Source: Promethearchaeota archaeon
Lineage (GTDB): Archaea; Asgardarchaeota; Lokiarchaeia; Sigyniarchaeales; SOKP01
Length of the DNA: 64,000 nucleotides
Assembly: GCA_016839555.1 (NCBI GenBank)
Contig: JAEOUA010000001.1
Coordinates: 206,554-270,553, forward strand
Direction: 5' to 3'
Shown here piece by piece: positions 1-8,751 of the stretch (position 1 is the first letter of the stretch; each line of letters starts with the position of its first letter). Position numbers and translations under genes: made by a program. The notes under the pieces are model-generated. The model searched no databases. It was not told where the DNA came from and worked only from the letters and a program-made list of their open reading frames with translations.

Positions 1-2023
1 AGGAATTTAGTTCATAATATCCGTTGATTAAATTATTATAAAACAAATAGAGATTTTCTTTCGCGGTTCCTTTTTTATATATTGAAATAAAAGCAAGAAT
101 TTCTGTGAGAATTCGATCTTCATTTGGCTCCAATTCAAAATCTTTAATTTTTCCATTTAATAATCTAATTGAAATATCTTCTTCAGTTTTTTCCATCGCA
201 GGCGAATAGACTTTCTCTGGTTGCACTAATAAATAAGCTCTTCCAATCTCATGCTTTTTTAATCTTCCCGCTCTACCAAGCATCTGCTCAAATTCAGCAA
301 CGCTTAACCATTTAATTCCCATTGCCAGCGATTCAAAAATGACTTGACTTGCGGGAAGATCAACACCTGCCGCTAATGCAGCCGTTGCAACAACTCCTGC
401 TATTTTTTGTGATTGAAATTCTGATTCAATCTGCTTTCTTTCAGGATTAGTTAATCCTGAATGATATGCTTTTATATTAATACCTATTTTCCCTAAATTT
501 GCCGCAATCAGCTCACATCTCTTTCTTGCATTAGTGAAAATGATTGATTGCCCCCTATATCCATATTCTGAGATCTCAGAAAAAGCGGCCCTCACTAAAT
601 TTCTTATAGTTTGCAATTTTGTTCTTTCATTTTGGCATAAAATTAGGTGTCTTTCAATCGGAACTGGCCTATTGGTGTATCGAACTAAATTGCTATCAAG
701 CTTTTTTGCTAGGATTGCTGGCTCACCGACGGTTGCGCTTAAGTAGAGATATTGTGATTCGGGATAAACTGCTTTTAATCGTGATATTAAACCATCTAAT
801 AAGAATCCTCGTTCTGGGTCTATAAGTGTTTGTATTTCATCAATAATGATGGTCGAAATCTCACCTAATTTCTCCTTTTTTCCACTTCTCAAAATATAAT
901 CTATTGCCTCATAAGTAGCTATAATTATATTCGCATCCTTCAAGTCTTTCATTTCATAATCATACTCTTCTGTATCCAATAATGATTCCCCCACTCGCTT
1001 TATTACTTTTAAACCTAATTGATTATATTTTTCTTGAAATTCTATATGTCTAATATTTGCTAATGCTACTATGGGGACTAAATATAGCATTTTTTTAACT
1101 GGATCAACAAGAAGTTTTGAAACACCTGCTAATTCGCCGATTAATGTCTTCCCTCCTGATGTAGGGGCCATAATTAATTGATTAGTATTTTCCGATAATA
1201 ATCCTCTATCAATAGAAAGCGCTTGAATGGGTAAGAGAGTTGAAATTTTTGCCTTTTTAAGAAGTTCCTTAAATTCATTAGGTACATTTAAGTCTCTTAC
1301 TAGATAATTCAAATATTTTTTGTTTATGGGGGTACTTTTTTCTATATCATATAACGTAATTTCTCTATTTTCCTTATTTTTTACTGGATTAAAATTTGGT
1401 TTAAACGATTTAAGCACTTTTTCAATATCTTTGAATTTTAAAATAAGATGGCGGAAAAAATTTTTTAGTTTACCAGAAATTTTTTCGGATGAAACCAAGC
1501 CCATAGCCTGAGCACGTCTAAGAACAATTTTCTCGGCACAAGTTGGACAAAGAATCTGATTATTGAATGAGTTTATTTGGTGTCCTTTATTCAATATTTT
1601 AAATTTTTTTTCATGTAAACAGGTATTGCAAAAAGTTAAATTAATTATTTTTTTTGTATCAAACTGAAAACTCTTGAACATTTCCAAAAACGGTTGTTTT
1701 TCTTCAAATGAAGCTTGATTTGAAAATGCAACATATTTATTATTCGGTGAGATTAAGAATTCTTTAAACAGATTGGGATCTATTGGTCTTAATTCATCAT
1801 TTTCTAATCGTTTATCAAACTTTAAAACGCGTATTTTATCTTTAAAATCCAACCCTAAAATAACGGTTCCTTTAAAGAATGGTATAGAGACAAAAGAAAA
1901 AGAATGTTTTTTGCTGTCCGTAAGTGATTTAAGATAAAATAGATTAATATCATATAGTAATTCTTTTTTCGCTTTCTGGTCTCTATTTATAACTATGAAA
2001 TAATCTCTTGTTAAAGATTTCAT
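1..2023 (-). CDS. Ski2-type DEAD/DEAH-box helicase with N-terminal zinc finger, partial
   Basis: The minus-strand frame is open from an ATG at 2023 to the window edge, so the C-terminus is missing. About 240 N-terminal residues precede the motor and hold two CxxC pairs (CNTC, CPTC) that should bind zinc. The motor follows: Walker A APTSGGKT near residue 288, DEIQT box near 392, a LSAT motif III, and motif VI as QMLGRAGR near 583. These fit superfamily 2, Ski2/Hel308-like helicases, which unwind DNA or RNA using ATP. The long zinc-bearing N-terminus resembles archaeal helicases of the MJ1401 kind rather than Hel308 itself; that assignment is from memory. It is the first gene of its strand, divergent from the hydrolase at 2218. 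Confidence 0.85.
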   Translation of the reverse strand, partial: MKSLTRDYFIVINRDQKAKKELLYDINLFYLKSLTDSKKHSFSFVSIPFFKGTVILGLDFKDKIRVLKFDKRLENDELRPIDPNLFKEFLISPNNKYVAFSNQASFEEKQPFLEMFKSFQFDTKKIINLTFCNTCLHEKKFKILNKGHQINSFNNQILCPTCAEKIVLRRAQAMGLVSSEKISGKLKNFFRHLILKFKDIEKVLKSFKPNFNPVKNKENREITLYDIEKSTPINKKYLNYLVRDLNVPNEFKELLKKAKISTLLPIQALSIDRGLLSENTNQLIMAPTSGGKTLIGELAGVSKLLVDPVKKMLYLVPIVALANIRHIEFQEKYNQLGLKVIKRVGESLLDTEEYDYEMKDLKDANIIIATYEAIDYILRSGKKEKLGEISTIIIDEIQTLIDPERGFLLDGLISRLKAVYPESQYLYLSATVGEPAILAKKLDSNLVRYTNRPVPIERHLILCQNERTKLQTIRNLVRAAFSEISEYGYRGQSIIFTNARKRCELIAANLGKIGINIKAYHSGLTNPERKQIESEFQSQKIAGVVATAALAAGVDLPASQVIFESLAMGIKWLSVAEFEQMLGRAGRLKKHEIGRAYLLVQPEKVYSPAMEKTEEDISIRLLNGKIKDFELEPNEDRILTEILAFISIYKKGTAKENLYLFYNNLINGYYELNS

Positions 2024-2136
2024 GCAAGAATAATAGACGAACTTTTTATTTCCTACTATAGTAAATCATTTCATATTAGTAAAGTTTTATGGTAAAGACT
2101 TTAAAGACGTTTTACAACGCAAAAAAAAAGTTGATT

Positions 2137-2148
2137 TTATTTAAATAA
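2137..2148 (+). promoter_or_regulatory. TATA-like box upstream of the alpha/beta hydrolase
   Basis: The string tttatttaaata resembles an archaeal TATA box and lies about 70 nt before the ATG at 2218, in the divergent gap with the helicase. No clear Shine-Dalgarno is seen directly before the ATG. Inference from pattern only. Confidence 0.35.
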
Positions 2149-2217
2149 ACAGAATCTTTTTAAAACTATATGCTTAATTGATACATATTAATTAAATAAA
2201 TTAATAGTAATGAGAAA

Positions 2218-3012
2218 ATGTCTAAAAAAGAATTTAATATACAAGTAAACGATGTAAAAATTGCATGTTTAAGATGGGGGGAGAGAAATAAAACTCCTAT
2301 TATGCTTGTTCATGGCTGGACTGGGTTTAAAGAGTTGTGGGATTCCTTCGCTCCTCAGTTAGAAGAAAAGGGATTTGACGTAGTGGCTCTCGATCTAAGA
2401 GGGCATGGTGATTCTTCCAGACCAGAAATGGAATATACCCATGAGGTTTTTAGTAAGGATATCCTTGAATTAAGCAAAAAGTTGGGATGGGATAAATATT
2501 CATTATTAGGGCAATCGATGGGAGGATATATAGTGCTCGATTATGCTTTACGATTCCCTGACACTCTTACACACGTTATAAGCTCGAACACCTCAGTCTA
2601 TTTATCAAGAACGTTTATTTCGAAAATTGTGTGGAAATTGACCGTATGGATGTATAAAAGAAATCCAGAAAAAATGATGCGAAAAATGTTTCCAAAATTC
2701 TTTATGAAACCTCCTCCTGAGGATATTATGGAAGATTTTGTTCAAAACTCTTTAAAAACTTCTAAACAAGCAGGATTAAGCGCCATAAAGTACTGTCTTG
2801 AGAGAAATCTTGAACCTGAACTACATAAGATAAAAGTTCCCACATTAGTCATCTCATCGGAATATGATCAATCGACCCTAAGAAAAGCGACCCTTAACAT
2901 TCATAAATTAATCCCGAATTCTGAACTTGTAGACATACCAGATACAGGTCATTTGCCCTTCATGGAGAATCCAGACGCATTTTTAAAGGCAATTGTGGAT
3001 TTCATTAAATAA
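2218..3012 (+). CDS. alpha/beta hydrolase
   Basis: 264 residues, the usual length of a single-domain alpha/beta hydrolase, with no signal peptide, so cytoplasmic. The oxyanion region is VHGWTGFKELW, the nucleophile elbow is GQSMGG (Ser near residue 100), the acid is in SSEYDQST, and the catalytic His is in DTGHLPFMENP near the C-terminus. The triad is therefore complete. The family includes esterases, lipases, haloperoxidases and C-C hydrolases; the substrate cannot be read from sequence. It stands alone, divergent from the helicase and followed by a long gene-poor stretch. Confidence 0.9.
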   Translation: MSKKEFNIQVNDVKIACLRWGERNKTPIMLVHGWTGFKELWDSFAPQLEEKGFDVVALDLRGHGDSSRPEMEYTHEVFSKDILELSKKLGWDKYSLLGQSMGGYIVLDYALRFPDTLTHVISSNTSVYLSRTFISKIVWKLTVWMYKRNPEKMMRKMFPKFFMKPPPEDIMEDFVQNSLKTSKQAGLSAIKYCLERNLEPELHKIKVPTLVISSEYDQSTLRKATLNIHKLIPNSELVDIPDTGHLPFMENPDAFLKAIVDFIK

Positions 3013-3173
3013 ATTAAATTACTCTTATCTTTATCATTCTTTTTTTTTCTAATGAAGCGAAATTCTTTCTGCTTATAAAAGATGATTTTTAAAACACGAG
3101 TTAAAAGTCATAAGCTAAAATTCTAAGCAAAAGGTTCTTATTAATTTTTCATAAATTTACCAAGAAAATAAGG

Positions 3174-3335
3174 TTAAAATCCAAATATTCTTTTGATTTT
3201 ATCATAAACCTCTTTAATTTCTCTAAGCTTTTGTTCATTCTCTTGATTCAAAAAGTACTCAATCCAATCTGCTAATCCCCCGTTCTCAATCCATTGGAGA
3301 AAATATTGTACATCTTGTTTTTCTTCTTCAGACAT
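3174..3335 (-). CDS. small acidic hypothetical protein (53 aa)
   Basis: A complete ATG-to-TAA frame encodes 53 residues beginning MSEEEKQDVQYFLQW and ending KIKRIFGF. It is predicted to be mostly helical with an acidic first half and a basic tail. I do not recognise a family. Amphipathic codon use without low-complexity runs favours a real small gene; no strong Shine-Dalgarno is visible. It could be a small regulatory or interaction protein. Confidence 0.45.
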   Translation of the reverse strand: MSEEEKQDVQYFLQWIENGGLADWIEYFLNQENEQKLREIKEVYDKIKRIFGF

Positions 3336-3631
3336 TTTTTCGATATGAGTGTTAAATTATGTTAATTCTATAAAATATGCCAGCTTTTAAAAAGGTTTAT
3401 TATTACAAATATTTAAATACTTATTAATAAAGGTTATAATTAAATAGAAATCAATATTAATCAAAAAAAATCAACAATTTAAATTAGCAATATAAAAGGT
3501 ACCTTCCATACAACAAATCACAACCGGTGAAAAATTAATTGCAGCTCAACAATTAATAAACCAAATCTATATAGACGAAAAATTTTAAAATAGTTAATAT
3601 AGATATTAACTAACAAAATTTTATTATTGTA
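3336..3631. other. intergenic, with a short startless ORF fragment
   Basis: AT-rich spacer with no complete gene. On the plus strand, 3496-3588 is open for 30 codons and reads protein-like (IQQITTGEKLIAAQQ ... YIDEKF) but has no start codon and follows an in-frame stop, so it may be the end of a decayed gene. Confidence 0.3.
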
Positions 3632-4201
3632 TTATTGTATTTTTTGATATTCTTCATCTTCAATCTCTCTTAATTCTTTAATTTCGGCATCAGATATTTT
3701 CAGCAATTCTATAATTCTTAGCTTTATATCTTTCGATAATGAGTCCAATGAAAAAAAGTCGAGTTTAAAACAATACTTCAGTAATTCGATATTATTAAAA
3801 AAATAATGACCCTTATTAATAAACATATGATAATAATCATGCCAATCCTCTTCAAAATCTTTAAAATCTTCCACCTTACAGATATAATTACCCTTCGACT
3901 TGACAGTAAAATATTCCAAGTTCTGAATTCTTTTTGCAATCTTATTAATTTCTTCGAGAGGACGATTTTCTGGAAAATAATCAGTGACTTCAAAAAAAAA
4001 ACAAAAATATACGCTTCCATTTTTTGGCATAATGACCATATCTTTACAATGAACAGACTCCGTAAGGATAAAGTATTTTTCTAGTTGATGGAGCATGCAT
4101 GGTTTTTTTAAACTTTGATACAAATAATTTACGCATTTTGTTTGAAATTTGATTCCATCTTCTTGGCGAAATAAAAAGATTTTCACAATGATGCAGAACA
4201 A
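3632..4201 (-). pseudogene. hypothetical protein, C-terminal part of a probably frameshifted gene
   Basis: This 189-codon frame overlaps the upstream frame (4044-4493) by 158 nt on the same strand, far more than normal gene overlap. From the A7 run (minus strand) at 4103-4109 onward this frame reads like globular protein, with cysteines in CMLHQ, SVHCKD and YICKVED and an acidic C-terminus, while its first 30 or so residues look like out-of-frame translation. I infer that the true product joins the N-terminal half of the upstream frame to residues from about 34 of this one, giving roughly 285 residues. The family is not recognised. The break may be real decay, programmed slippage or a sequencing error in the homopolymer. 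Confidence 0.5.
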
Positions 4202-4493
4202 TTTGAGAAAAGCAATTTTTAAGCTCAGAATTTGATAAATTGTCTAATCTGGAAAAAATATCTTTATATTTGTCTAAATGGGTTTCAGGAAAAAAAGTAT
4301 AATATTCTTTCGCAAGAATACTTATCAAATAGGTAATTTCTTTCATATATTTTTTCATTTTGAGAAAGAGTGTGCTCAATTCTGAAAACGATTCCGAAAC
4401 CTCTTTAATATTTTTTTGGGTAATGCATGAAAAAACCTTTTTACTCACTTTTCTGAGTGATTTATTCGATTTTAAAGGAGAAATATTTTTCAT
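4044..4493 (-). pseudogene. hypothetical protein, N-terminal part of a probably frameshifted gene
   Basis: The ATG at 4493 opens a 149-codon frame with a lysine/serine-rich helical N-terminus. Its end (after FKK, ending in YPYGVCSL) looks like out-of-frame sequence, and the other frame takes over at the A7 homopolymer at 4103-4109. Together with 3632-4201 this looks like one gene of unknown function split by a one-base shift. The two halves share strand and have no separate promoter or Shine-Dalgarno between them. Confidence 0.5.
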
Positions 4494-4501
4494 CTTACTA
4501 T

Positions 4502-4807
4502 TTTTTACAATTTTTTCTATATAAAGGAAAAATAAATTCGACTAAAAAATTATGAATTGAGAGAAAAGGATAAGATCGAATAAGTTTATATTACTCCAGT
4601 GCATATATATATACGGCGAACAATCATATGCAATTAATGGGTCGTCAAAAAAAATATGGTGTCCTTACTTTAATCCCTGGATTTTTGTCTTTTGGTGATC
4701 TACTTTATATATAGAAGTATTAAGTAGAAATCTATATTCTCCCTTTCTTTATATTATGATTGTAAGCGAGGACATCTATTTTTTTTCTCTTTTTATCTTT
4801 ATTTTCC
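4502..4807. other. intergenic, with a possible membrane-protein remnant
   Basis: No complete gene is evident. A 28-codon plus-strand frame at 4628-4714 (GRQKKYGVLTLIPGFLSFGD) resembles one transmembrane segment of a larger protein and stops at TAG, so it is most likely a remnant. Pyrimidine-rich DNA at 4738-4805 may be the termination zone of the minus-strand gene ending at 4808. Confidence 0.25.
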
Positions 4808-5020
4808 CTAGAGAAATTTTTGGTTTAGGTACTTTTTCTCGGACTTTTTCTCGGACTCTTTAAATAGAAACACCCCCAATTTGTTTTCAATAGTTTTTAT
4901 AACCATATGGATATCATCTTTATCGCTCCAATTTGATGACCTAGCAATTGCTTTTGGAATTGTAATAAGACTTTGTGATGTATCCTTATAAAATCTATAT
5001 TTCACTATCTCCCCATTCAT
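4808..5020 (-). CDS. AbrB/SpoVT-like DNA-binding protein
   Basis: 70 residues. The segment QSLITIPKAIARSSNW followed by DIHMVIKTIENKLGVFLF matches the swapped-hairpin AbrB fold, in which short strands carry an ITIPKAI-type motif and dimerise to bind DNA. Such proteins are transition-state regulators or antitoxins; no toxin partner is adjacent. The C-terminus carries a direct 12-bp duplication (about 4832-4856) encoding SEKKSEKK. It is divergent from the CheY-like gene at 5139, so it may regulate the shared intergenic region. Confidence 0.65.
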   Translation of the reverse strand: MNGEIVKYRFYKDTSQSLITIPKAIARSSNWSDKDDIHMVIKTIENKLGVFLFKESEKKSEKKYLNQKFL

Positions 5021-5047
5021 TTTTATCTACATTCTATATAGAATCGA

Positions 5048-5061
5048 AATATTTAAATATT
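5048..5061 (-). promoter_or_regulatory. TATA-like box for the AbrB-like gene
   Basis: The palindromic AT tract aatatttaaatatt lies about 35 nt upstream of the AbrB-like ATG at 5020, a typical archaeal TATA position for a short leader. Because it is palindromic and lies in a divergent gap it could also serve as an operator. Confidence 0.4.
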
Positions 5062-5138
5062 AAACTATCTGTCAATTATGTGAGGTTAATTAGAACTCAT
5101 ACAAATAGTTGGGTATAAAGTTAGGTTAAGGGAATAAA

Positions 5139-5528
5139 TTGGAAAAAATATTTATTGTCGAAGATGACAAATCTTTAAATTCCTTTTATAAAAAAGTTTT
5201 AAGATTAAACGGTTTTGAAGTAGTAGGGATAGCAGAGGATGGAGAAGAAGCAATTTCAATGTTTAAGGCATTCAAAAGTAAACCTCAAGTGATTTTGATG
5301 GATCATCATTTACCGAAAAAGAACGGCATAGAAGCTTCAAAAGAAATTTTGCAAATAGATCCTAATATAAAAATTATTTTTATTACAGGGGATAAATCAA
5401 TAGAGGGAGAGGCTTTCGCCTGCGGAGCTTTTTCTTTTTTAGAGAAACCATTTACAATCAAATCATTGATACAAACTATCAAGAGAGCTATGAAAAGTTA
5501 TAACTTACAAAACTATATCAGTCAATAA
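5139..5528 (+). CDS. CheY-like response regulator receiver protein
   Basis: 129 residues from a TTG start. All receiver marks are present: acidic pair in VEDDKS near residues 8-9, phospho-acceptor Asp in VILMDHHLP, Thr in IFITGDKS, and the conserved Lys in LEKPF. There is no output domain, so it acts as a stand-alone phosphorylated switch. No histidine kinase lies in the window, so the partner is unknown. It is divergent from the AbrB-like gene. Confidence 0.88.
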   Translation: MEKIFIVEDDKSLNSFYKKVLRLNGFEVVGIAEDGEEAISMFKAFKSKPQVILMDHHLPKKNGIEASKEILQIDPNIKIIFITGDKSIEGEAFACGAFSFLEKPFTIKSLIQTIKRAMKSYNLQNYISQ

Positions 5529-5691
5529 GAAAAGAATTTTTGCTCTGTTTTATGAAAGTTCCTTTAAAATAAGGAGTATAAAAGGAGATGCCTTCTCACT
5601 CATTCATTTAAAAAAATTCATTTTGCTTTAAAATTTTACATAGATTAATAGATGATTTTTATTCATAAGTTAAAACTTTTCGAAACAGAGT

Positions 5692-5955
5692 TTATTTAAA
5701 AAGATAAATATCAAGATGTAAATTAAATGTTTCAATTTTTAACTGAGTCTTGTTTAAAGATATTTTTGAATTTTCAGAATCACATTTATTTCGATCCCAT
5801 GGAAAAGGTATGGGTGTGCCATTTGTTGGTCTATATTTAAAAACTCTGTTAGGAAATTGAATTTTCGCGATGATATTTTTGGGACCAATATTTGTTTTTA
5901 TTCTAAGATCATTATCTAATGTGTTTGCTATTTCTTTATCAAGACCCTTATAATT
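5692..5955 (-). pseudogene. startless ORF, likely gene remnant
   Basis: The frame is open for 87 codons with protein-like composition, for example IGPKNIIAKIQFPNRVFKY and PIPFPWDRNKCD, and ends in TAA at 5692-5694. It has no ATG, GTG or TTG at its start and is preceded by an in-frame stop. I read it as the C-terminal end of a decayed gene; family not recognised. Confidence 0.4.
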
Positions 5956-6078
5956 TTATATTTATCTTTTAGGATTTGGATGAAATTACAATTATATTGA
6001 AAAATCTGTTTTATAAAGCTTAATTCAGATAAACTAAGTTTTAAATAAAAATACCAATATATCATAAATATAAAAAGA

Positions 6079-6276
6079 TTGAAGGATGAATTTTTATTAA
6101 CTGGGAAGAAGTGGAAATATAAAGCAGAAATATGGAAACTTGATTCCGGAAAATATAATTATAAGATACTTTTAAATCATGAAATAAAAAAAGAAGAATA
6201 TCAAGAATATTATAAAACCAAAAAGTGTTTAATAAAAAATTTATTAATGCTAAGATTGCGATCTCTCGAGAAATAG
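6079..6276 (+). CDS. doubtful small hypothetical ORF (65 aa)
   Basis: This lysine- and tyrosine-rich frame (KWKYKAEIWKLDSGKYNYK) has no clear Shine-Dalgarno before its start, and the first copy of a 21-bp direct repeat overlaps its 3' end. The beta-strand-like pattern could be a piece of a larger domain. It may be a remnant rather than a functional gene. Confidence 0.25.
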   Translation: MKDEFLLTGKKWKYKAEIWKLDSGKYNYKILLNHEIKKEEYQEYYKTKKCLIKNLLMLRLRSLEK

Positions 6277-6314
6277 ATTTACCAAGTACAAACTATTAAT
6301 GCTAAGATTGCGAT
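6242..6314. repeat. 21-bp direct repeat pair
   Basis: The 21 bases starting tattaatgctaag and ending attgcgat occur identically at 6242-6262 and 6294-6314, 52 bp apart. The first copy overlaps the end of the doubtful ORF. This could be a small duplication or a binding-site pair; nothing further supports a function. Confidence 0.55.
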
Positions 6315-7308
6315 AATTGAAATTATAGTACCATTACTGAACATCCAAACAAAAATAGACAATACAAAGTATGGAATAAATGTATTGGTAAAAATCTTCA
6401 ATTTTTGAGATGAATCTTCATAAAAGTTTTCTCATATGTGAGAAAGATAATGATATCCTTTTAGAAATTGACAGAAAAAGATCTTTAAAAATTTGAATTG
6501 AAATTCAGATCTGAATCATTAGAACTATATTACAAATTCAAATATTAAAATTTCTGTGTTATACATTATTTTTGAGAGAAGAGAGCGGAAATTTTTTTTC
6601 GTGATATGAAAATAAAAATAGTACAAAGGGAAGGCAATTTTTCGACAATATTGGAAGTATTAAATTTGTCTTTCTTTCATTAGAGAAAAATAGGCTAGAC
6701 CGGTTATTATTTACAATCCCTCCTATAAAAGTCCTTTTCTTACGATCTTTTGAGAAATTTGAGCAAATTCCATCTTATATTCACTCCCATCCATCACCTT
6801 ACTTTAGTTTATGGTTCCTTCTTAATTAAAGAAAAAAGAAGAAAAATGAAAGATTTTTTACCATCACTTCTAAATATGGAAATGTGAAATCCTCAATTAA
6901 AATTTGTTAATTTTTTTTATTGCACACTCATGTACCATCCTTTTGTTAAGAATATTCTCTCAAATCCTTTATTTCTTAAGGAAATATTTATTCTTAATGC
7001 TTGGGTTCACCTCTTTCATTAGTTCTTTCCAATGAGCATATAAATAAGGAATATAATATTTATCTTTTGATAGTTTCTTATAATGATATATTATTTATAT
7101 AATATACATTCCCAACCTTCAAGAGAGTTGGATAGGGCTCGGTGCTTCTATTTCTCATTTTTTTGGAGTCGATAACTTAAGATCTATCCTAAAGGTTGAG
7201 AAAAACGCAAAACAAACTTAAGTTTTAATATTATAATTTTTATTAGGTATATGTAGTTAAATTTATTTTCAAAAAATTTAACAATAAATTTAATAACAGG
7301 TGATATAA

Positions 7309-8025
7309 TTGAATTTAAGTTTAATTGAATTTTTTAATGGTTTATTTAGCCTCTTAACTATATCAATCTGCTTTCTTGTTGGATTGATCATAGTGTTAAA
7401 ATACTTTCAGTTTAAAAAAATAGAACTGTTATTCATCGGTTTAGCGTGGATGGGAGTATATCAACCTTGGTGGCCCTCAGCACTAGCATTTGTTCTCGCG
7501 TTGTTTAATATCGAAGTAGGACTGGTACTTTATATTTTTATTGGAAACATATTTATTTCCCTTTCAGTGTTTTTATGGTTTATGGGTTTCACAGAGTTAA
7601 TATTAAGCAAAAGGAAAAAACTCATTGTGGGAATCTATACAGCAATAACAATATTAATGGACATTTATATTATTTACTTCTTATTTAATGATTATGCGGT
7701 AATAGGTCAATTTGAAGGGTTTGCGGATATCAAATATGAACCTCTAATGTCGATCTATCTTATGTTTATTAATATTTCATTAGCTGTGTCCGTGAGCATA
7801 ATGGGAAGAGAATCCTTAAAGTCAAATGAAAAAGATCTTAAAACAAAAGGTAAATGTTTAATCGCTGCTTCAATTTGTTATTTTTTGGGAGGCATTTTAG
7901 ATGTAGGTGTGTTTTCAATGATTCCACCGGCACTAATGATATCCAGATCGATTTTAATTTCGGGATCAATCCTATTTTATATGGGATTCTTATTACCTGA
8001 ATTCATTAGAAAGAGGGTTCAATAA
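7309..8025 (+). CDS. multi-pass (about 7 TM) membrane protein
   Basis: 238 residues starting at TTG 7309, chosen because GGTGAT lies at the right distance upstream. Seven hydrophobic segments are visible, separated by short loops such as KYFQFKKIE, SKRKKL and a longer polar loop before KYEPLMSIYLMF. The arrangement resembles stand-alone seven-helix sensor modules common in Asgard genomes, for example the N-terminal part of the protein at 15595-16677, but there is no soluble output domain. Function unknown; it may be a membrane receptor or anchor. It is isolated, with long spacers on both sides. Confidence 0.7.
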   Translation: MNLSLIEFFNGLFSLLTISICFLVGLIIVLKYFQFKKIELLFIGLAWMGVYQPWWPSALAFVLALFNIEVGLVLYIFIGNIFISLSVFLWFMGFTELILSKRKKLIVGIYTAITILMDIYIIYFLFNDYAVIGQFEGFADIKYEPLMSIYLMFINISLAVSVSIMGRESLKSNEKDLKTKGKCLIAASICYFLGGILDVGVFSMIPPALMISRSILISGSILFYMGFLLPEFIRKRVQ

Positions 8026-8457
8026 CAAACTCTTTATATTTAAAGTGTTTGTTTATCATATTAAATGATTATTGCTTTTAAAGGGACTTAAAGGCATATC
8101 ATCTTGCAGATTGACCTCATTAAATCCTCAGGTATTACCCACAACTATATTATTAAAAGTTTTTATAGGTAGTTTTTTATATATATTTTTTGATTTTATG
8201 AGTAAATAAAAGATTATGAGATTAATGAATAAAACTTATTTCTATCCTAAGCCCTTATCTGGCTGGGTCGTTCATAAACATATAGACAAGATTGAATGAT
8301 TAAAAATTCTCATTGTTTGAATCCTATATAGATACATTTTAAAATAGGAATCGAATAAATCAATAATAAAAAGTATTATTCTTTAAGAAAGGAGTATATA
8401 AAAATAATGCTATTAAAAAAAGTAAAAAAAAAAAATATTTCCAAAAAATATAGAATT
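8026..8457. other. intergenic, nothing recognised
   Basis: 432 bp of AT-rich DNA between the 3' ends of two convergent genes. I see no ORF, RNA gene or clear repeat; a poly-A tract near 8420-8440 may be part of a terminator. Confidence 0.4.
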
Positions 8458-8700
8458 TTATGAATATTTTTCTTCAAATGATTTTAATTTTTTAGTAATT
8501 TCGTCTTTAAGTGATCCAACAATTACCTCTTTTCCTTTTTCTTTCAAACTTTGAGCGTATTTCATAAAGTTATGTAGCACTGGACCTGAAGGTAATTTGT
8601 CTCTTATTTTTTCTATATAACTCCTTAAATCAATACTTTTAATATCCTCTTCTATTTTATTATAGAGATCTTTGAAAAATTCATATATCTCTGCTTTCAT
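8458..8700 (-). CDS. small helical protein (80 aa) downstream of the beta-sandwich protein
   Basis: 80 residues, strongly charged and helical (KAEIYEFFKDLYNKIEEDIK, then KEKGKEVIVGSLKDEITKKL). It begins 52 nt after the stop of the 602-residue protein on the same strand, so the two probably form an operon and may be partners. I do not recognise a family. The amphipathic pattern suggests a small helical bundle or peripheral membrane binder. Confidence 0.6.
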   Translation of the reverse strand: MKAEIYEFFKDLYNKIEEDIKSIDLRSYIEKIRDKLPSGPVLHNFMKYAQSLKEKGKEVIVGSLKDEITKKLKSFEEKYS

Positions 8701-8751
8701 TTTGGTTGTAATGGCAGATACAGAATTCTCTGATTCTGGAGTTGCTGAAAC

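Larger units (their letters stand above)
5529..7308. other. 1.8-kb gene-poor region with ORF fragments
   Basis: No confident complete gene lies here. It holds a startless minus-strand ORF (5692-5955), a doubtful small plus-strand ORF (6079-6276), a 21-bp direct repeat, and a 74-codon startless plus-strand frame at 6605-6829 (reads LEKNRLDRLLFTIPPIKVLF). An imperfect inverted repeat, caacctt/ggatag at 7113-7135 against ctatcc/aaggttg at 7184-7198, could fold as RNA. The overall look is a graveyard of decayed genes. Confidence 0.45.

Noticed and set aside
534..825. Plus-strand open frames over the helicase
   Set aside because: They lie opposite a long frame with all helicase motifs, have no Shine-Dalgarno and look like antisense shadows.
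3778..4084. Third-frame and plus-strand ORFs across the frameshifted gene
   Set aside because: Low-complexity I/F/L-rich translations that overlap the more protein-like frame.
7113..7198. Possible structured RNA from interrupted inverted repeats
   Set aside because: The paired arms are short (6-7 bp) and unevenly spaced; in such AT-rich DNA this can arise by chance, so it is mentioned only in the region note.
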